Shown here piece by piece: positions 10,986-21,348 of a stretch of 64,000 bases of DNA. The DNA is from Bolinopsis microptera (lineage: Eukaryota; Ctenophora; Tentaculata; Lobata; Bolinopsidae), in contig NC_087074.1 of assembly GCF_026151205.1 (NCBI RefSeq), positions 16,441,962-16,505,961 on the forward strand, given 5' to 3'. Numbering within the stretch: the stretch's first letter is position 1; every line of letters starts with the position of its first letter. A program made the translations under genes and the position numbers. The notes under the pieces were generated by a model. The model did not search any database and was not told where the DNA came from. It worked only from the letters and a program-made list of their open reading frames with translations.

Positions 10986-13900
10986 TCAAGGTATAACGTC
11001 TTTAAGGCACCGTATAATATCCGGTTTTTCACCTAATAAGAAAAGCTTAAGATGTTTAAGATATCGCTCCCAGAATAGGGGTTCCTTGTTCTGGAAACTC
11101 CTTCCAATAAACCAACAGCAAACCGAATTTATGAAGTTAACACTTTTATCTCTGTGATTTAAGCAAATCAAATAGTGGCGATATGGGTCGTCATAATTTG
11201 CGTCAATATTCGATCTAATAAACAGATTTACTCCCTGTAGGAAAGAGCTTGTGGCTGGACAGTCAATAAATATGTGAGAGATAGTTTCGAGGTTGTGATT
11301 ACATAACGAGCAATTTGGACTATCTTTTTCAATCTTCATTTTATATCTCATGTACCGACAAGTACTAATCCGGTGAAGGAGCTTATATTGGTACTGAATA
11401 AGTTTGAAGTTATTTGAGAAAGAAGTAAAAATATCCGTAAAAATACTAATCCAATCAATATCCGTTAAGGAGAGGTTAGCACTCCAGTTCCTCATTGGAG
11501 GAAGGGTGCTGGGATCTAAACGCTTAGACATGGTATCTCTAATGTTTCTACCTTTGATAGTGAGAGGAGTATCTCTAGAGTTGGGGGTATTCCTACCTCC
11601 CCAAAAGCGAAGTGAAAGTTGGGTATCGATAAATGTAATGTTACTTGTAAACGTATCGGTATTATTAAATCGACGTATTCCCAATTTTATACTCGCATAT
11701 TGAGTCGAAGAGATTATACTACTTGTTTGGCCCCACTTTCTCAGAAATTGCTGAAAACTTAAGAGGTTACCTTCCTCTGAAACGAAATCAGAAAGATAGA
11801 TGATATTTCTATCAATAAGAATATCGTTCCAGAGCTTGGAGCCAATGTCCGTTATTACGTCGCTTCCCCACACACAGTGGTTGACTGTACTCTTACTTGA
11901 CTGTGAAGAAATAGACTTCCAAAGCTTATAATGGCGAAGAAGGTTAAAGGTAAAACCAGTATTCTTTAATGTGAGACAGTTTTCTATACACACAGTTGGT
12001 ATATTTGGGTGTAAAAGCTGATTGATGATAATATTTTTCCAGGCATGTTGGAAATTAGGATCGATAACTTTTCCTATAAGTGACACTTTTAAACCTATAA
12101 TAAAATCGTTAGTATAGAAGAGACCTAGACCCCCACATTCACGAGGAGTCCCTTGTGTTAGTCCTCATCAACTAACACGCCTTGCTACTGCAAGAAGAGA
12201 CGACGGGTGGGGTGCCTAGTCTGAGCACGGCTTTCACAACCCCGCCCGCTCTGGGGTGGCTAGCCAGCAAACTGCAGGGATCACTCACTCCATCCCCCCT
12301 GTTGTTTCTGGACCCACTAGCAACCTCAGAGTGACCTCCACGTTGGTAAGGGATGGTAACTGCCCCTCATTGTCCGGCAGGCTAAACGTCGTCTGGCTGG
12401 ATCAGATCAAATACCAGCACATACCTGGCCTCTCTCCACTCCACCTCACTCACACAGGAGCCCGGCAAGCTCCTTTCCGCTACGGACAGTAGAATATTAA
12501 AACGACCCAACCATGGACAAATGGTACCTAAAACCCACAAATATGCCAAAACAGTACAATAGCTCGTCACATAAACAGAGAGAACGGCAACAGGGGTCTA
12601 CTGAAAACACGGAACGCGCGGACAAAGACATACATAGTAAAGAAAGCCACAAATTTATCACCAAACTGGTGCGCGCGCGACCAAACAAATCACGGCAAAA
12701 CAACAAACATCAAGCACAGTAAATATCGAGAAACACCTAGCGGAGCTGTTAGCCAGATAACAGTGGAAGTGGTAGTTTCTCGCATTATCAAACCCAATTT
12801 TCCGGGAGGCTGTTTCGACAGTTGACTTTCTATGGACTCAGAAAGTCCCCCGATGACGGAACATATGGCAGATACTTTTAGGGGTATCGCCGTTCCACCG
12901 GGTCATAACAGCAATGTTATGTCCATTTGGTTCGTGCCGGCTCAGCGAGTCCCCATCCCAGCCGAGCTTTCGGTACACCTCCGCAACCAAAGGAGCTCCA
13001 AGAGACGTTAGCCACAAGGCGGACGTAGCCTCCCCGCAAACCCGGGGAGGTAGAGTGAGCGCCCACCGACAAAAAAAAAAAAAAAAAAAAACATTCACGA
13101 GGAGAAGTAACAATATCACGTTTCAACTTATCCCTCTTACAACCCCACAAGAAGTGAAATATCATAGTGTCTATTTTACTGATGGTGTTAGTATCAGGAG
13201 TTTCTAGTGGTATGATAAGGTAAGTGAACTGGGAAAGAATAAGAGATTTAATAATTGTACACTTTCCTATCAGAGTTAAGTCTCTCTTACTCCAGGTGTT
13301 GATAGCGGAGCTGGCGTTACTAAGTTTACTGTGGTAGTTCATTTTGCAGAGATCAGCTCCACTAGACGTGTTGTCGAACTTGACTCCTAATGCTGTAAAC
13401 TCGTTAAGTCGTTAGCTACCATGTCTTCCCCGTATGTACTGGTAAGGTAATTTCGGAGACTAGTGTTGTCTCTGGTAGCTCCTAAAGGTATGCACTTAGT
13501 TTTACTGATGTTGGGCTTACAGCCTGAGTGCTGACCGAACAGGTTGAGCTCTAGGATAACTGCATCTACGCAAGCCTGGGAGGGATCCAGGTACAGATCC
13601 GTGTCATCAGCAAACAGACTCATGAGTATGTTGATACCATTAATGCTGAGGCCTTTAATATAAGGGTTATACTGTAGCTTATTACTAAGTACCTGGGACA
13701 CTAGGAGGAAAAGAATTGGGGAAAGGGGGCTCCCCTGATGGACGCCACGAAGTATGTGAACAGGGCTGCTAAGGTGTCCGTTAACGTTAGCGTAACTCAT
13801 ACCAGCGTGAAATGCCACTCTCACCAAGTTGATTAAATAATTTCCAAACCCCATACCTTCCAAGACACTGAAAAGAAACTTATGTTCGACCGAGTCGAAA

Positions 13901-15097
13901 GCCCGTTGGAGGTCGACCTGCATAATCATACCAGTATCCTCTTGGTTATCATGGTAATGTTCTAAGGTTAGATACATTAAGATCAGATTATCGCTGGTAC
14001 TCTTCCCTTTTTGAAACCCGGATTGGGCTGTACTAATAAGTGTTGGAAGTGAACTTAAGATCCTATTTTTTATAATATGAGTGAATATCTTATAGTCTAC
14101 ATTCAAAAGGGTGATTGGTCGCCAGTTCTTTATATAGTTTAACTCAATGGGGGTTTTAGGTTTCGGGATAAGTGTTATAATTCCTAGACGTTGTGAAGGT
14201 GACATAACCCCATTATCAACCGACTCTAAAAAGGAGTTAAATAGGATATTCTTAATGTCCTCCCAGAATACTTTGTAGAATTCAGCAGTGAGGCCGTCCC
14301 ACCCTGGAGATTTATTTTTCTTAAATTTACTGATAATACTATCCATCTCCAGGAGGGAAATTGGCCTATCTAACCTATCAGCGTTCTCCTGATCAATAGT
14401 ATCTAGGTTACTGGAATTAATATAATCGGTTATTTCATGCTCGTTTGGATTCGTAGAGCTAAAGATGTCCTGATAAAAGTTAACTACGTGCTCAGAAATA
14501 TCCTGCTGTGTGCGTAGTACACTCTGATCGCTGTTAATAAGTTTGGTAATAGACTTTTTTTTAGCTCTACTTTTCTCCAGCCCGAAGAAATATTTGGTGG
14601 ACCTTTCACCCTCCTCTGTCCACTGAATCCTAGACCTGGTCATGGCCCCGTTAACCTCAGCTTTAATGATACTATCAAGCTGGGATTCCAAGTCATACAA
14701 TTTTTTGCGCAGATCATCTTTCTGCATAAAATCAGTTATCTTTTTAACCTCTTCAATATCAGAGGATATTTTTTTCTTTTTTGCAACTTTTTCTTTCTTT
14801 TCTTTTTTTCCGAATCTGATCGCAAAATCTTTAATTTTCATTTTAATCACGTCCCAGAGTCCCGAGTACGAATCAAAATTACTGTCAGCAGTTTCATTGA
14901 TAATCTCCCGTACATTACTCAAAAACGACTCATTATTTAGATGGCTATTATTAAGTTTCCAATATCCTATTCCACGTTTAATGGGGGAACCCTGTAGAGA
15001 TAATGAAATGTAGCTGTGATCAGATCGAAAACCATGACTAATATCTGCGTTACAGACCGGATAATTAACCAGACTATCATCTATAAGGAAGAAATCT
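10986..15097 (-). pseudogene. L1/Tx1-like ORF2 remnant (EN tail, RT, zinc-knuckle)
   Basis: The frame opens with the last part of an endonuclease (an IDFFLIDD then RSDHSYI motif, equivalent to SDH). From 14,922 to 13,387 it gives the reverse transcriptase: WTEEGERSTKYFFGLE, KSPGWDGLTAEFYK, NWRPITLLNVDYKI, DLQRAFDSV, GVHQGSPLSPILF and FADDTD. A frameshift near 13,390-13,430 moves the frame into 13,342-13,105, where the poly(A) element interrupts it. It resumes from about 12,134 to 10,986 with WSANLSL and a CSLCNHNLETISHIFIDCP zinc-knuckle-like motif. GERSTKYFF and FADD are typical of the L1/Tx1 group. Truncation, frameshift and insertion show it is dead. Confidence 0.82.
12149..13090 (+). mobile_element. 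Poly(A) non-autonomous retroelement inserted in the L1
   Basis: The plus strand ends in a run of about 20 A (13,071-13,090) and is flanked by a perfect 14-bp duplication ACATTCACGAGGAG at 12,135-12,148 and 13,091-13,104. The 942-bp body is GC-richer than its surroundings and contains only short ORFs (12,256-12,492, 12,513-12,722, 12,914-13,207) with no recognised motif. It may be a SINE-like unit or the 5'-truncated end of another LINE. Confidence 0.85.
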
Positions 15098-16075
15098 ATA
15101 CTTTATTAGGACTGTCGGATGTAGGAGAGGGAAGAATAGGAGATGAAGGGGAAGAGGAAGGAGTGGTTAACTTTCTGAAGGAGAGACTATACCTCCAACA
15201 AATTTCATTGTCAGAAGGTGCAACTCCTGGGGCAATCCTGTGCCTCATGACTTGCTGTGCACCAGGCTTCATGATGTTCAGTGTGCCATTGGTGGCAGGA
15301 AGGGTGAAGTCTGCGTTAATCAACTCTTGGGCTGGCCTTGACCTAGAGGCCCTAGTTGTGCGTTGTTCTACTTGGGTTGTATCGAGCACAAACTCAAGTG
15401 ACCGTGGAGCCCCTATTGAGTAAGTGCAAATGGAGCTAGACTGTGATATTATTAGGTCTTCATCGTCTTTATGGAGGCTTAACTTAGCTTGCTGAGTGTC
15501 GTACCTAGTAACAAGGCAAGCATCCATGTTGTTTGTGGTGGAGGGGAGGTCATTAATAAGTCCCATCAACTTAAAGATGCTAGGGAAGTTGTTGATGGGA
15601 TGTGGCTTGTTAACTATGTTACCAAAGCAGTAGTCTTCTGATGAAGGGCTTAGCCATAGGGTGTGGACTTTTTTAGATTTGCCTTCAAGATTCATTGAAT
15701 CTAATTCTTCTGTGATTTTCATGAATAGATTTTCGTTCATCCCAGGGAGGACTGGAACGTGCTCTATGAGCGCATGTGGGCTATACGAGACATTTTGAAC
15801 AGTAGTTTCCTTCTTCGTTTTCTTTTCCTTCTTCTTTTCATCTATACGTTCTATTTTAGAAGCAAGCTTTTCCTCTTTCAGACTGTCCAGGATACTCTGA
15901 GTGAGGAGGGTATGCATGTGTTGCTTTACTTCAAGAGATAAGTTTTGCAGTAAGGCGAGGAAGTTGGCGGGCAGTGTTGGCATCTTGTTGTGAAGTGTGG
16001 GAGGATCGGGAGGAGACTGGGTGATCCGGATAAGAGATCAACAGCAGGATGTTTCAGTGGCACCGTTGTAAACCC

Positions 16076-18592
16076 TAGCAATCTGGACATAGAACTACTC
16101 AGACATAGAACTACTGGAGATTCGAGGTACTCTTCCACCTAGTGTAGTGGAAGAGGCTCCAACAACAACAACTCAAGCTCTACCCACAGTCTCCCAAGCA
16201 ATCAGGACGTTGAGGGATGCAACTATCCCAACTGTTGCTGCCGAAGAACTCAACCCCACCGCAACGGTACCTGATTTTGACAAGGAGGCAATCATTGAGC
16301 GGCTAAAAACCCTCTTAGAAGACCCTTCAGTGATAGAAACCAAGCCCCTGAGACATGTGAACAGAAAGAAGCTTATGGAGGAAACATCTCTCATCAACTC
16401 ATGTATAGCAGAGATTCCTACTTCTTCAATCACTGAAACCAACACTCTATTGCTTGCAGGAGCACATTTAGTCAGCGAAAGACAACCGGATTGCAGATCA
16501 ACTTATGAATTGCCTAACCAACGCTGATATCCCAGACTGGATGACATTGGGACGCACGTACCTGCTCATAAAAGACCACTCCAAAGGACCCATCCCAGGC
16601 AATTTCAGACCTATTACATGCTTATCAGCTATGTGGAAACTGTTCACTGGTCTAATCTCAGATTCCATATACAACCATTTAGACCAGCAAAAACTCCTCC
16701 CCCCTGAGCAGAAAGGGTGCAAGAAAAAGAGCAGAGGATGTAAAGAACAGTTAATGATAGACAAACTCATTCTATAGAACTGTAAACGAAGGAAGCGGAA
16801 CCTGAACATGACGTTTATAGACTACAAGAAGGCGTATGATAGCGTCCCACACTCTTGGATTCTGTCTTGTTTGACCATGTGTGGTATCTCTTCATCCATC
16901 ATAGATCTGTTTGAAGCCTCCTTCAAACAATCGTATGTTAACCTGATGCTTGGTAAAGTTTCCCTTGGGAGAATTAAAATTAATAGAGGTCTATTCCAAG
17001 GAGACTCAGTATCACCTATTCACTTTATCATTAGTCTTATACCCCTGTCCATTCTTTTGAATAAGCATGACATAGGATACTCTCTGGAGAAGGGAGGTCG
17101 ACCGAAAGTGTCACATAGGCTTTACATGGACGACCTCAAGTTGTATGCCGAGAGTGAAGACGAAATGCAAACACTGGTTAATACCACAGCAGAGTTCAGC
17201 AGTGACATAAAAATGGAATTCGGGCTAGAGAAATGTGCCGTGGTGAAGGTGAAGAAGGGAGCAAGAGCCGTTTTCGAAGGCATCTCCCTACCCACAGGTG
17301 AACAGATCCATGAGTTAGAGGACGAGGGCTATAAGTATCTGGGAATACTAGAAGCCAATGATATACTGCACAAAGAGATGAAAGCACTGGTTACAAAAGA
17401 GTATATCAGAAGAGTTAAAAAGGTTTTAAAATCCCAGCTTCATGGCTGGAATAGTATACAAGCAATTAACACCTGGGCTGTACCTGTGATAAGATATGGA
17501 GCTGGAATTCTCTCATGGAATGCTGGAGAGACCAAAGCCTTAGATGTCAAGACCCGGAAACTGATGAGGATAAATGGAGCTCACCACCCCCAAGGAGATG
17601 TTGATCGGTTATACGTAAGCCGTCAACTGGGTGGCCGTGGGCTACATAGTATAGAGGAAGTCGTAAAGAGAGAGGAGAATGCACTCACCACTTATGTGGT
17701 GAGAAGTAGAGACCCAGAACTGATTGCTCTGAAGGACTACTTTGTCAAAGACAAGATACTCTTGGGTGAAGAGATAGAGAAAGATATCGACCGAACACAA
17801 CGCGAGGAAATCCGCAAGGAGAAGTGGACTGCTAAAGTGATGCACGGACAGTTCCCAAGGCAGATGGTGGGTATAGCGGACCCGTTAACCTCTTGGAACT
17901 GGCTCACTCAACAAGACTTGAAGAAGGAGACAGAAGGATTGTTGATAGCAGCCCAAGACCAAGCACTTAGGACGAATTATGTGAAGCACAGGATTGACAA
18001 AACACCTGGCTCTTCTCCCCTCTGCAGACTCTGCAGAAATCATTACGAGACAATAGACCACATACTGAATGGGTGCCCAAAACTTTCACAGACAGAATAT
18101 AAGTGTCGGCATGACAAAGTAGCTGCCGCATTGCACTGGAGTCTGTGCAAGGAATACGGCTTCCCACGCAGTAAAAGGTGGTACGAACACCGGGCAGAGA
18201 AGGTGCTGGAGAACGAAAAAGTCAAGATATTGTGGGACTTCCATGTCCAGTCGGACCACGTTATCGAACACTGCAGACCGGATCTCCTCCTGGTAGACAA
18301 GGTAACCAACGCAGCAACCATCATTGACGTTGCAATCCCAGGAGATACCCGGATCCTGGATAGAGAACAAGAAAAGATACTGAAATATCAAGACCTAAAA
18401 AGAGAAATTAAGAAGAACTGGAATTTACGAAAGGTCACAATCGTCCCTGTGGTGATAGGCGCATTAGGAACTATCACCATTAACTTTCGTAAACACCTCG
18501 ACGCAGTCCACTGCAATCTGAGCATCTCTAATCTCCAGAAGACAGCTCTGCTTGGATCAGCCAGAATTCTCAGGATGGTCTTAGACATATGA
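16076..18592 (+). pseudogene. RLE LINE ORF: reverse transcriptase and restriction-like endonuclease, broken
   Basis: Coding resumes near 16,076 with NLDIELLEIRGTLPP-type sequence, disturbed by a 16-bp duplication. It runs to about 16,480, where a frame change and probable deletion remove the region before the reverse transcriptase. From 16,505 it continues with GPIPGNFRPITCLS. A TAG at 16,775-16,777 interrupts the frame, and from 16,808 it carries FIDYKKAYDSVPH, GLFQGDSVSPIHF and the catalytic YMDDLKLYAES. A CRLCRNHYETIDHILNGCP zinc knuckle lies near 18,025-18,080. The C-terminus has a restriction-like endonuclease signature, HCRPDLLLVD followed by IIDVAIP, and ends SARILRMVLDI. These features place it with site-preferring RLE LINEs (R2/R4 superclade). 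Confidence 0.8.
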
Positions 18593-19380
18593 TATTATTG
18601 AGAGTATAATACACTGTAGATACTCTATATTTAGTTTATTCTTCACTGGATACTGTAATAAACACTTTTTACCTGGTCCTCTTATATCTCTTCCCTTGCT
18701 ATGCAAGCCCTGTCTCTTGTTTATACAATTTTTAACCCGTATATTGGGTAGACTGTGTATTTGTTACGTATTTTATATTATACAGTTTTGTGTACAAGTA
18801 ATTATTGTTATTTACTGGACTAAGGGGTATACATGTGTTGGAGTTTTTCTCTTATTTTTCTTCTCTTGCTCTGCATGCCCTGATTCTTGTATAAACATGA
18901 TGTTTGTTTAAATATTGTATATTCTTGCATTGATTGTGGTATTTTGTGGGTCAGATTCAGCAATACCCAATGGGTACTTGCTGAATCACTGTTTTATACA
19001 CTCTGTAGCCAGTCCCTGTGTTCCGTCCCTTGCCCTGCAAGCCCAGTTTCTTGATTATACAGCATTTATTTATCGTGTATTACATTGTAGTATGTAATAA
19101 ACATTTGTAGTAGTGTAGGATTGATTGAATTTCTTTTTGCTAGGTTTTATAATATTTATTTGTATAATTTGTGATTGTTTCTCCCGGTTTTCTTCCCTTG
19201 CGTAGCAAGCCCTGTCTCTTGTAAAAACAACCTCGAAAGATTTGTAGATTCACATAGTCTCTACACCTTTACCCTCTGGTCCCTAGGGTCAGCTGATCCC
19301 GGGCCAGAGGAAAACTACCGACTGCCAAGGTTTGACGCCTAGGCAGTCGAGACCTCTTATTGAGACCCTTTATAATAATA
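18593..19380 (+). repeat. 3' untranslated region of RLE LINE with four tandem units of about 165 bp
   Basis: A CCCTTGCTATGCAAGCCC-type block recurs at 18,691, 18,861, 19,023 and 19,191, spaced 160-170 bp, each followed by CTTGTTTATACA-like sequence. After the last unit a GC-rich hairpin-prone stretch (19,260-19,360) leads to the presumed 3' end. A tandem array in a LINE 3' region may come from template jumping during reverse transcription. Confidence 0.75.
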
Positions 19381-19756
19381 TATGGAACAAATATTTTACG
19401 AGTCGCCCGTTAAGCGCGGCGTCTTGGTATGAACTATAAAATCAATTTTTAATTTAATTATTGACTATGAATTGAACTATTATGTATTATGAATTATAAT
19501 AATATCATATAATAAATATAAGTAAACATCCGATAATAAACTTGTTTATAGAACCAGTTTGTACTTTGTATTACGTCATCATGCATGGCCCCCATTGTCA
19601 TTTTACTAGTATTGTTGCGAAAGCCAAGATACAGCTGCGCACTCGTGCGCGGCAGGTCTACAATTACCTGGAGACCTCAGGCTATCACGTTCAGAAACAG
19701 TAAGTCTACAACTAAAAAACATGTGACAAGAACCACAAACTAGTACACAGTATAGC
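19378..19756. repeat. Dispersed repeat X and inverted scraps of repeat A
   Basis: The block ATATGGAACAAATATTTTACGAG at 19,378-19,402 followed by CCCGTTAA recurs at about 56,605-56,645 and, weaker, at 57,309-57,355. A palindromic GCGCACTCGTGCGCGGC-type motif at about 19,636-19,655 recurs at 57,150-57,175 and 57,480-57,502. A reversed piece of repeat A lies at about 19,665-19,700. No gene is seen. Confidence 0.55.
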
Positions 19757-20275
19757 TTACTGGGCGCGGTGCTCAGCCTGTCATTCCGCCTAATCTCTAT
19801 TATATGATTATGAATATAAATATAATAGCCTGGGGTCCCCAGGTAATAAAATGTTTCACGAAATCAAAAAGTTCCGCGAACAAAATTCAGCGAAAATCTC
19901 AGAATCAGTGGAATAAAATCGAGCGCCATTATGTCCGATTTTTCGCTGAAGTTTGCCGACTTCATGACATCATTTAGCGCACACATGTATGATGTAATAT
20001 TGAGTTTTGTATTCATTCAATTGATTTCAAACTGTGGTATACTTTTTTGTCAGGAGATACGAATATATTGTCATGAGATCAAGTTAAGCCTAAATTTAAC
20101 TGCTTTAAGTCAGATATAATATGACAAAAACATATAATATGTTCACAGTTCTGATGATGTAGAAATTAGGAAGAATGATTAAATTCAAAGTTGTGATGAC
20201 AAAAAGTAGTGATAATAAAAGGTAGTGATGATGTTTGTGTCATTATCCTTGATTTGATTTGATTTATTATCCAAT
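19757..20275 (+). repeat. Dispersed repeat A, copy 2
   Basis: It has the same head and tail as 1-465, with a TGATT-type pentamer run ending at about 20,275. The middle differs. A 62-codon ORF at 19,931-20,119 has no recognisable motif. Confidence 0.6.
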
Positions 20276-21184
20276 TCAAGTCTTTTGTTTCAAGTTTTCA
20301 TGAAATATGTGCCTAAATTTGGCCATAACTTTATTAGTTCCCCAAACTTGGTGATTTTGTGCAGATTGTGCTTGCGGGCAATGTACCGTCCCACAAGTGC
20401 AATCAGAGACTCGCCATTCCCTGTGCTTTCTTTGGCAATTACATGGACGACATCTAAATTTAATTACCGTGTATCATGTTCAACAAGCTCGTATGATCCT
20501 CAAAATTTCTAGGATGACTAGGTAATAACAAGCGTTAACCCTCTATGTATCATCACCGATGTGACAGAAGATCTCTGTTAGCAGCCAAGAGACTCAGCTA
20601 CAAATTGGTGCTTGAACGCTGCCAAGTATTCTGTAGTAATAAAGGATCCCTTCTGTTTGTATTGTTGAACATTAATTTGCCAACATCATCAACAATCAAT
20701 CAGTAAAGTATTTGCAGCTCCAATCTTTCGAGCTGTCATGCACAAGTGCAAACAATGCAAAAGGAGCTAAAGGGGTCGGATGTTGTGAGCAAAGCTATGA
20801 GGTCTAAGTTCTATGACTCACAAATCGAGGATGAGATCATTGCTATTGTCAAAGATCTTGTCCCTGCTCCTGTTACTCTGTTGCCTCCACCAGTGCCACT
20901 GTGGACTAGAACTATCTACGGAAACCAGAAAATAGCTCTGACCCCTAGCAGTGCAGTTAATATTTTGTAGACTTGTGTGATCATGATGTGATGTCATAAA
21001 TTTGACTTTACTTTACTTTACTTTAAATGGCTACGAAGACAGTCTAGGACGAACAATGAGTTGAGAGATACTGTAAGCCTGTAGTCTGGGGCAATGATAG
21101 ACAACTGAGTATAGTGAAAGTGTGTTCGAAGAATTATCACAGGAACTTGTAGATAACAATATATCCTGAGAGATAACAAAGTTA
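20276..21184 (+). other. Unassigned stretch ending in a CTTTA-type LINE/SINE tail
   Basis: A 74-codon plus-strand ORF (20,746-20,970) containing PAPVTLLPPPVPLWTRTIYG sits just before a TTTACTTTACTTTA run at about 21,003-21,025. The reverse of that tail occurs near 735-790. The ORF looks like the C-terminal scrap of a repeat-encoded protein; I cannot name the family. Confidence 0.4.
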
Positions 21185-21348
21185 AGGGGGCAAGGGGGGT
21201 CTTCATGAAATTTCAAGGTGATTGCTCAAAAAATGTAGGAGAAGATAGATTTTCAGGGAGAGCGATTGAAAATCGCTCGCGCAATACAATTACGCATGAG
21301 CACTGACCTTTGACCAGCGATAACTTCGGCTAGGAACAATATTTTTCC
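21185..21348. mobile_element. Fragment of the long-TIR MITE Y
   Basis: Sequence from TTAAGGGGGCAAGGGGGGTC through GATTGCTCAAAAAATGTAGG and a GAACAATATTTTTCCATGGGA block matches the element at 30,853-33,125. Much of the middle is missing relative to that copy. Confidence 0.65.

Larger units (their letters stand above)
10438..15097 (-). mobile_element. L1/Tx1-like LINE, 5'-truncated, inserted in CR1-like ORF1
   Basis: This minus-strand element begins inside the endonuclease C-terminus and ends in a long poly(A), seen as poly(T) on the plus strand at about 10,438-10,483. It is bounded by a 10-bp target-site duplication, ATACTTTATT. About 200 bp of 3' untranslated sequence (10,490-10,720) lies before the poly(A). 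It carries its own 942-bp insertion. Poly(A), 5' truncation and a duplication are the normal marks of target-primed reverse transcription. Confidence 0.85.
9803..15983 (-). pseudogene. CR1-like LINE ORF1: AlkB-like dioxygenase fused to SGNH hydrolase, split by L1 and frameshifted
   Basis: Coding part one is 15,983-15,098. After a coiled, Lys-rich leader (residues 1-60) comes an AlkB-type 2-oxoglutarate/Fe(II) oxygenase core: LVTRYD, metal ligands H171-K-D173, SIGAPRSLEF (189-198), third ligand H248 in MRHRI, and 2-oxoglutarate-binding R264-x5-R270. A 10-bp duplication (ATACTTTATT on the plus strand, 15,098-15,107 and 10,428-10,437) flanks the L1. Collapsing it continues the same frame into 10,427-9,958, an SGNH/GDSL hydrolase with LIAGDSF (nucleophile Ser) and SFGANDI. 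A one-base loss in a T run near 9,965-9,975 causes a stop at 9,958; the next frame goes on to a YDIHPS motif supplying the terminal Asp/His and stops at 9,803. Esterase ORF1s are known in CR1/L2 LINEs. The AlkB fusion is unfamiliar to me. Its likely role, RNA or DNA demethylation, is inference. Confidence 0.82.
5673..16075 (-). mobile_element. CR1/L2-like LINE with AlkB-SGNH ORF1
   Basis: A minus-strand non-LTR retrotransposon lies inside the RLE LINE. ORF1 runs from 15,983 to about 9,803, interrupted by an L1 element, and ORF2 from 9,365 to 6,102. A 3' untranslated region of about 430 bp ends in an A/T-rich AATAAAAAAAATTATTATT tail at about 5,673. The right limit is uncertain by roughly 60 bp because the RLE frame resumes within 16,060-16,105, where a 16-bp tandem duplication (GACATAGAACTACTCA) adds noise. 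No clear target-site duplication was found. The clade is inferred from the apurinic-type endonuclease, the reverse transcriptase motifs and an esterase-type domain in ORF1. Confidence 0.75.
4431..19380 (+). mobile_element. RLE-type LINE (R4/Dong-like), interrupted and decayed
   Basis: This is the outermost element of the nest. Its ORF N-terminus lies at 5,385-5,672 and the reverse transcriptase and restriction-like endonuclease at about 16,076-18,592, all on the plus strand and separated by a 10.4-kb insertion. The 3' end is placed near 19,378, where sequence passes into dispersed repeat X. The 5' limit near 4,431 is only the point where the microsatellite ends. A stop, a frameshift, an internal deletion and the insertion show it is inactive. 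The clade follows from the MDDLKLYA reverse-transcriptase motif and the C-terminal PD-(D/E)xK-like segment. Confidence 0.7.

Noticed and set aside
15016-15423. Plus-strand 135-codon ORF
   Set aside because: It lies antisense to the AlkB domain, whose catalytic motifs on the minus strand are convincing.
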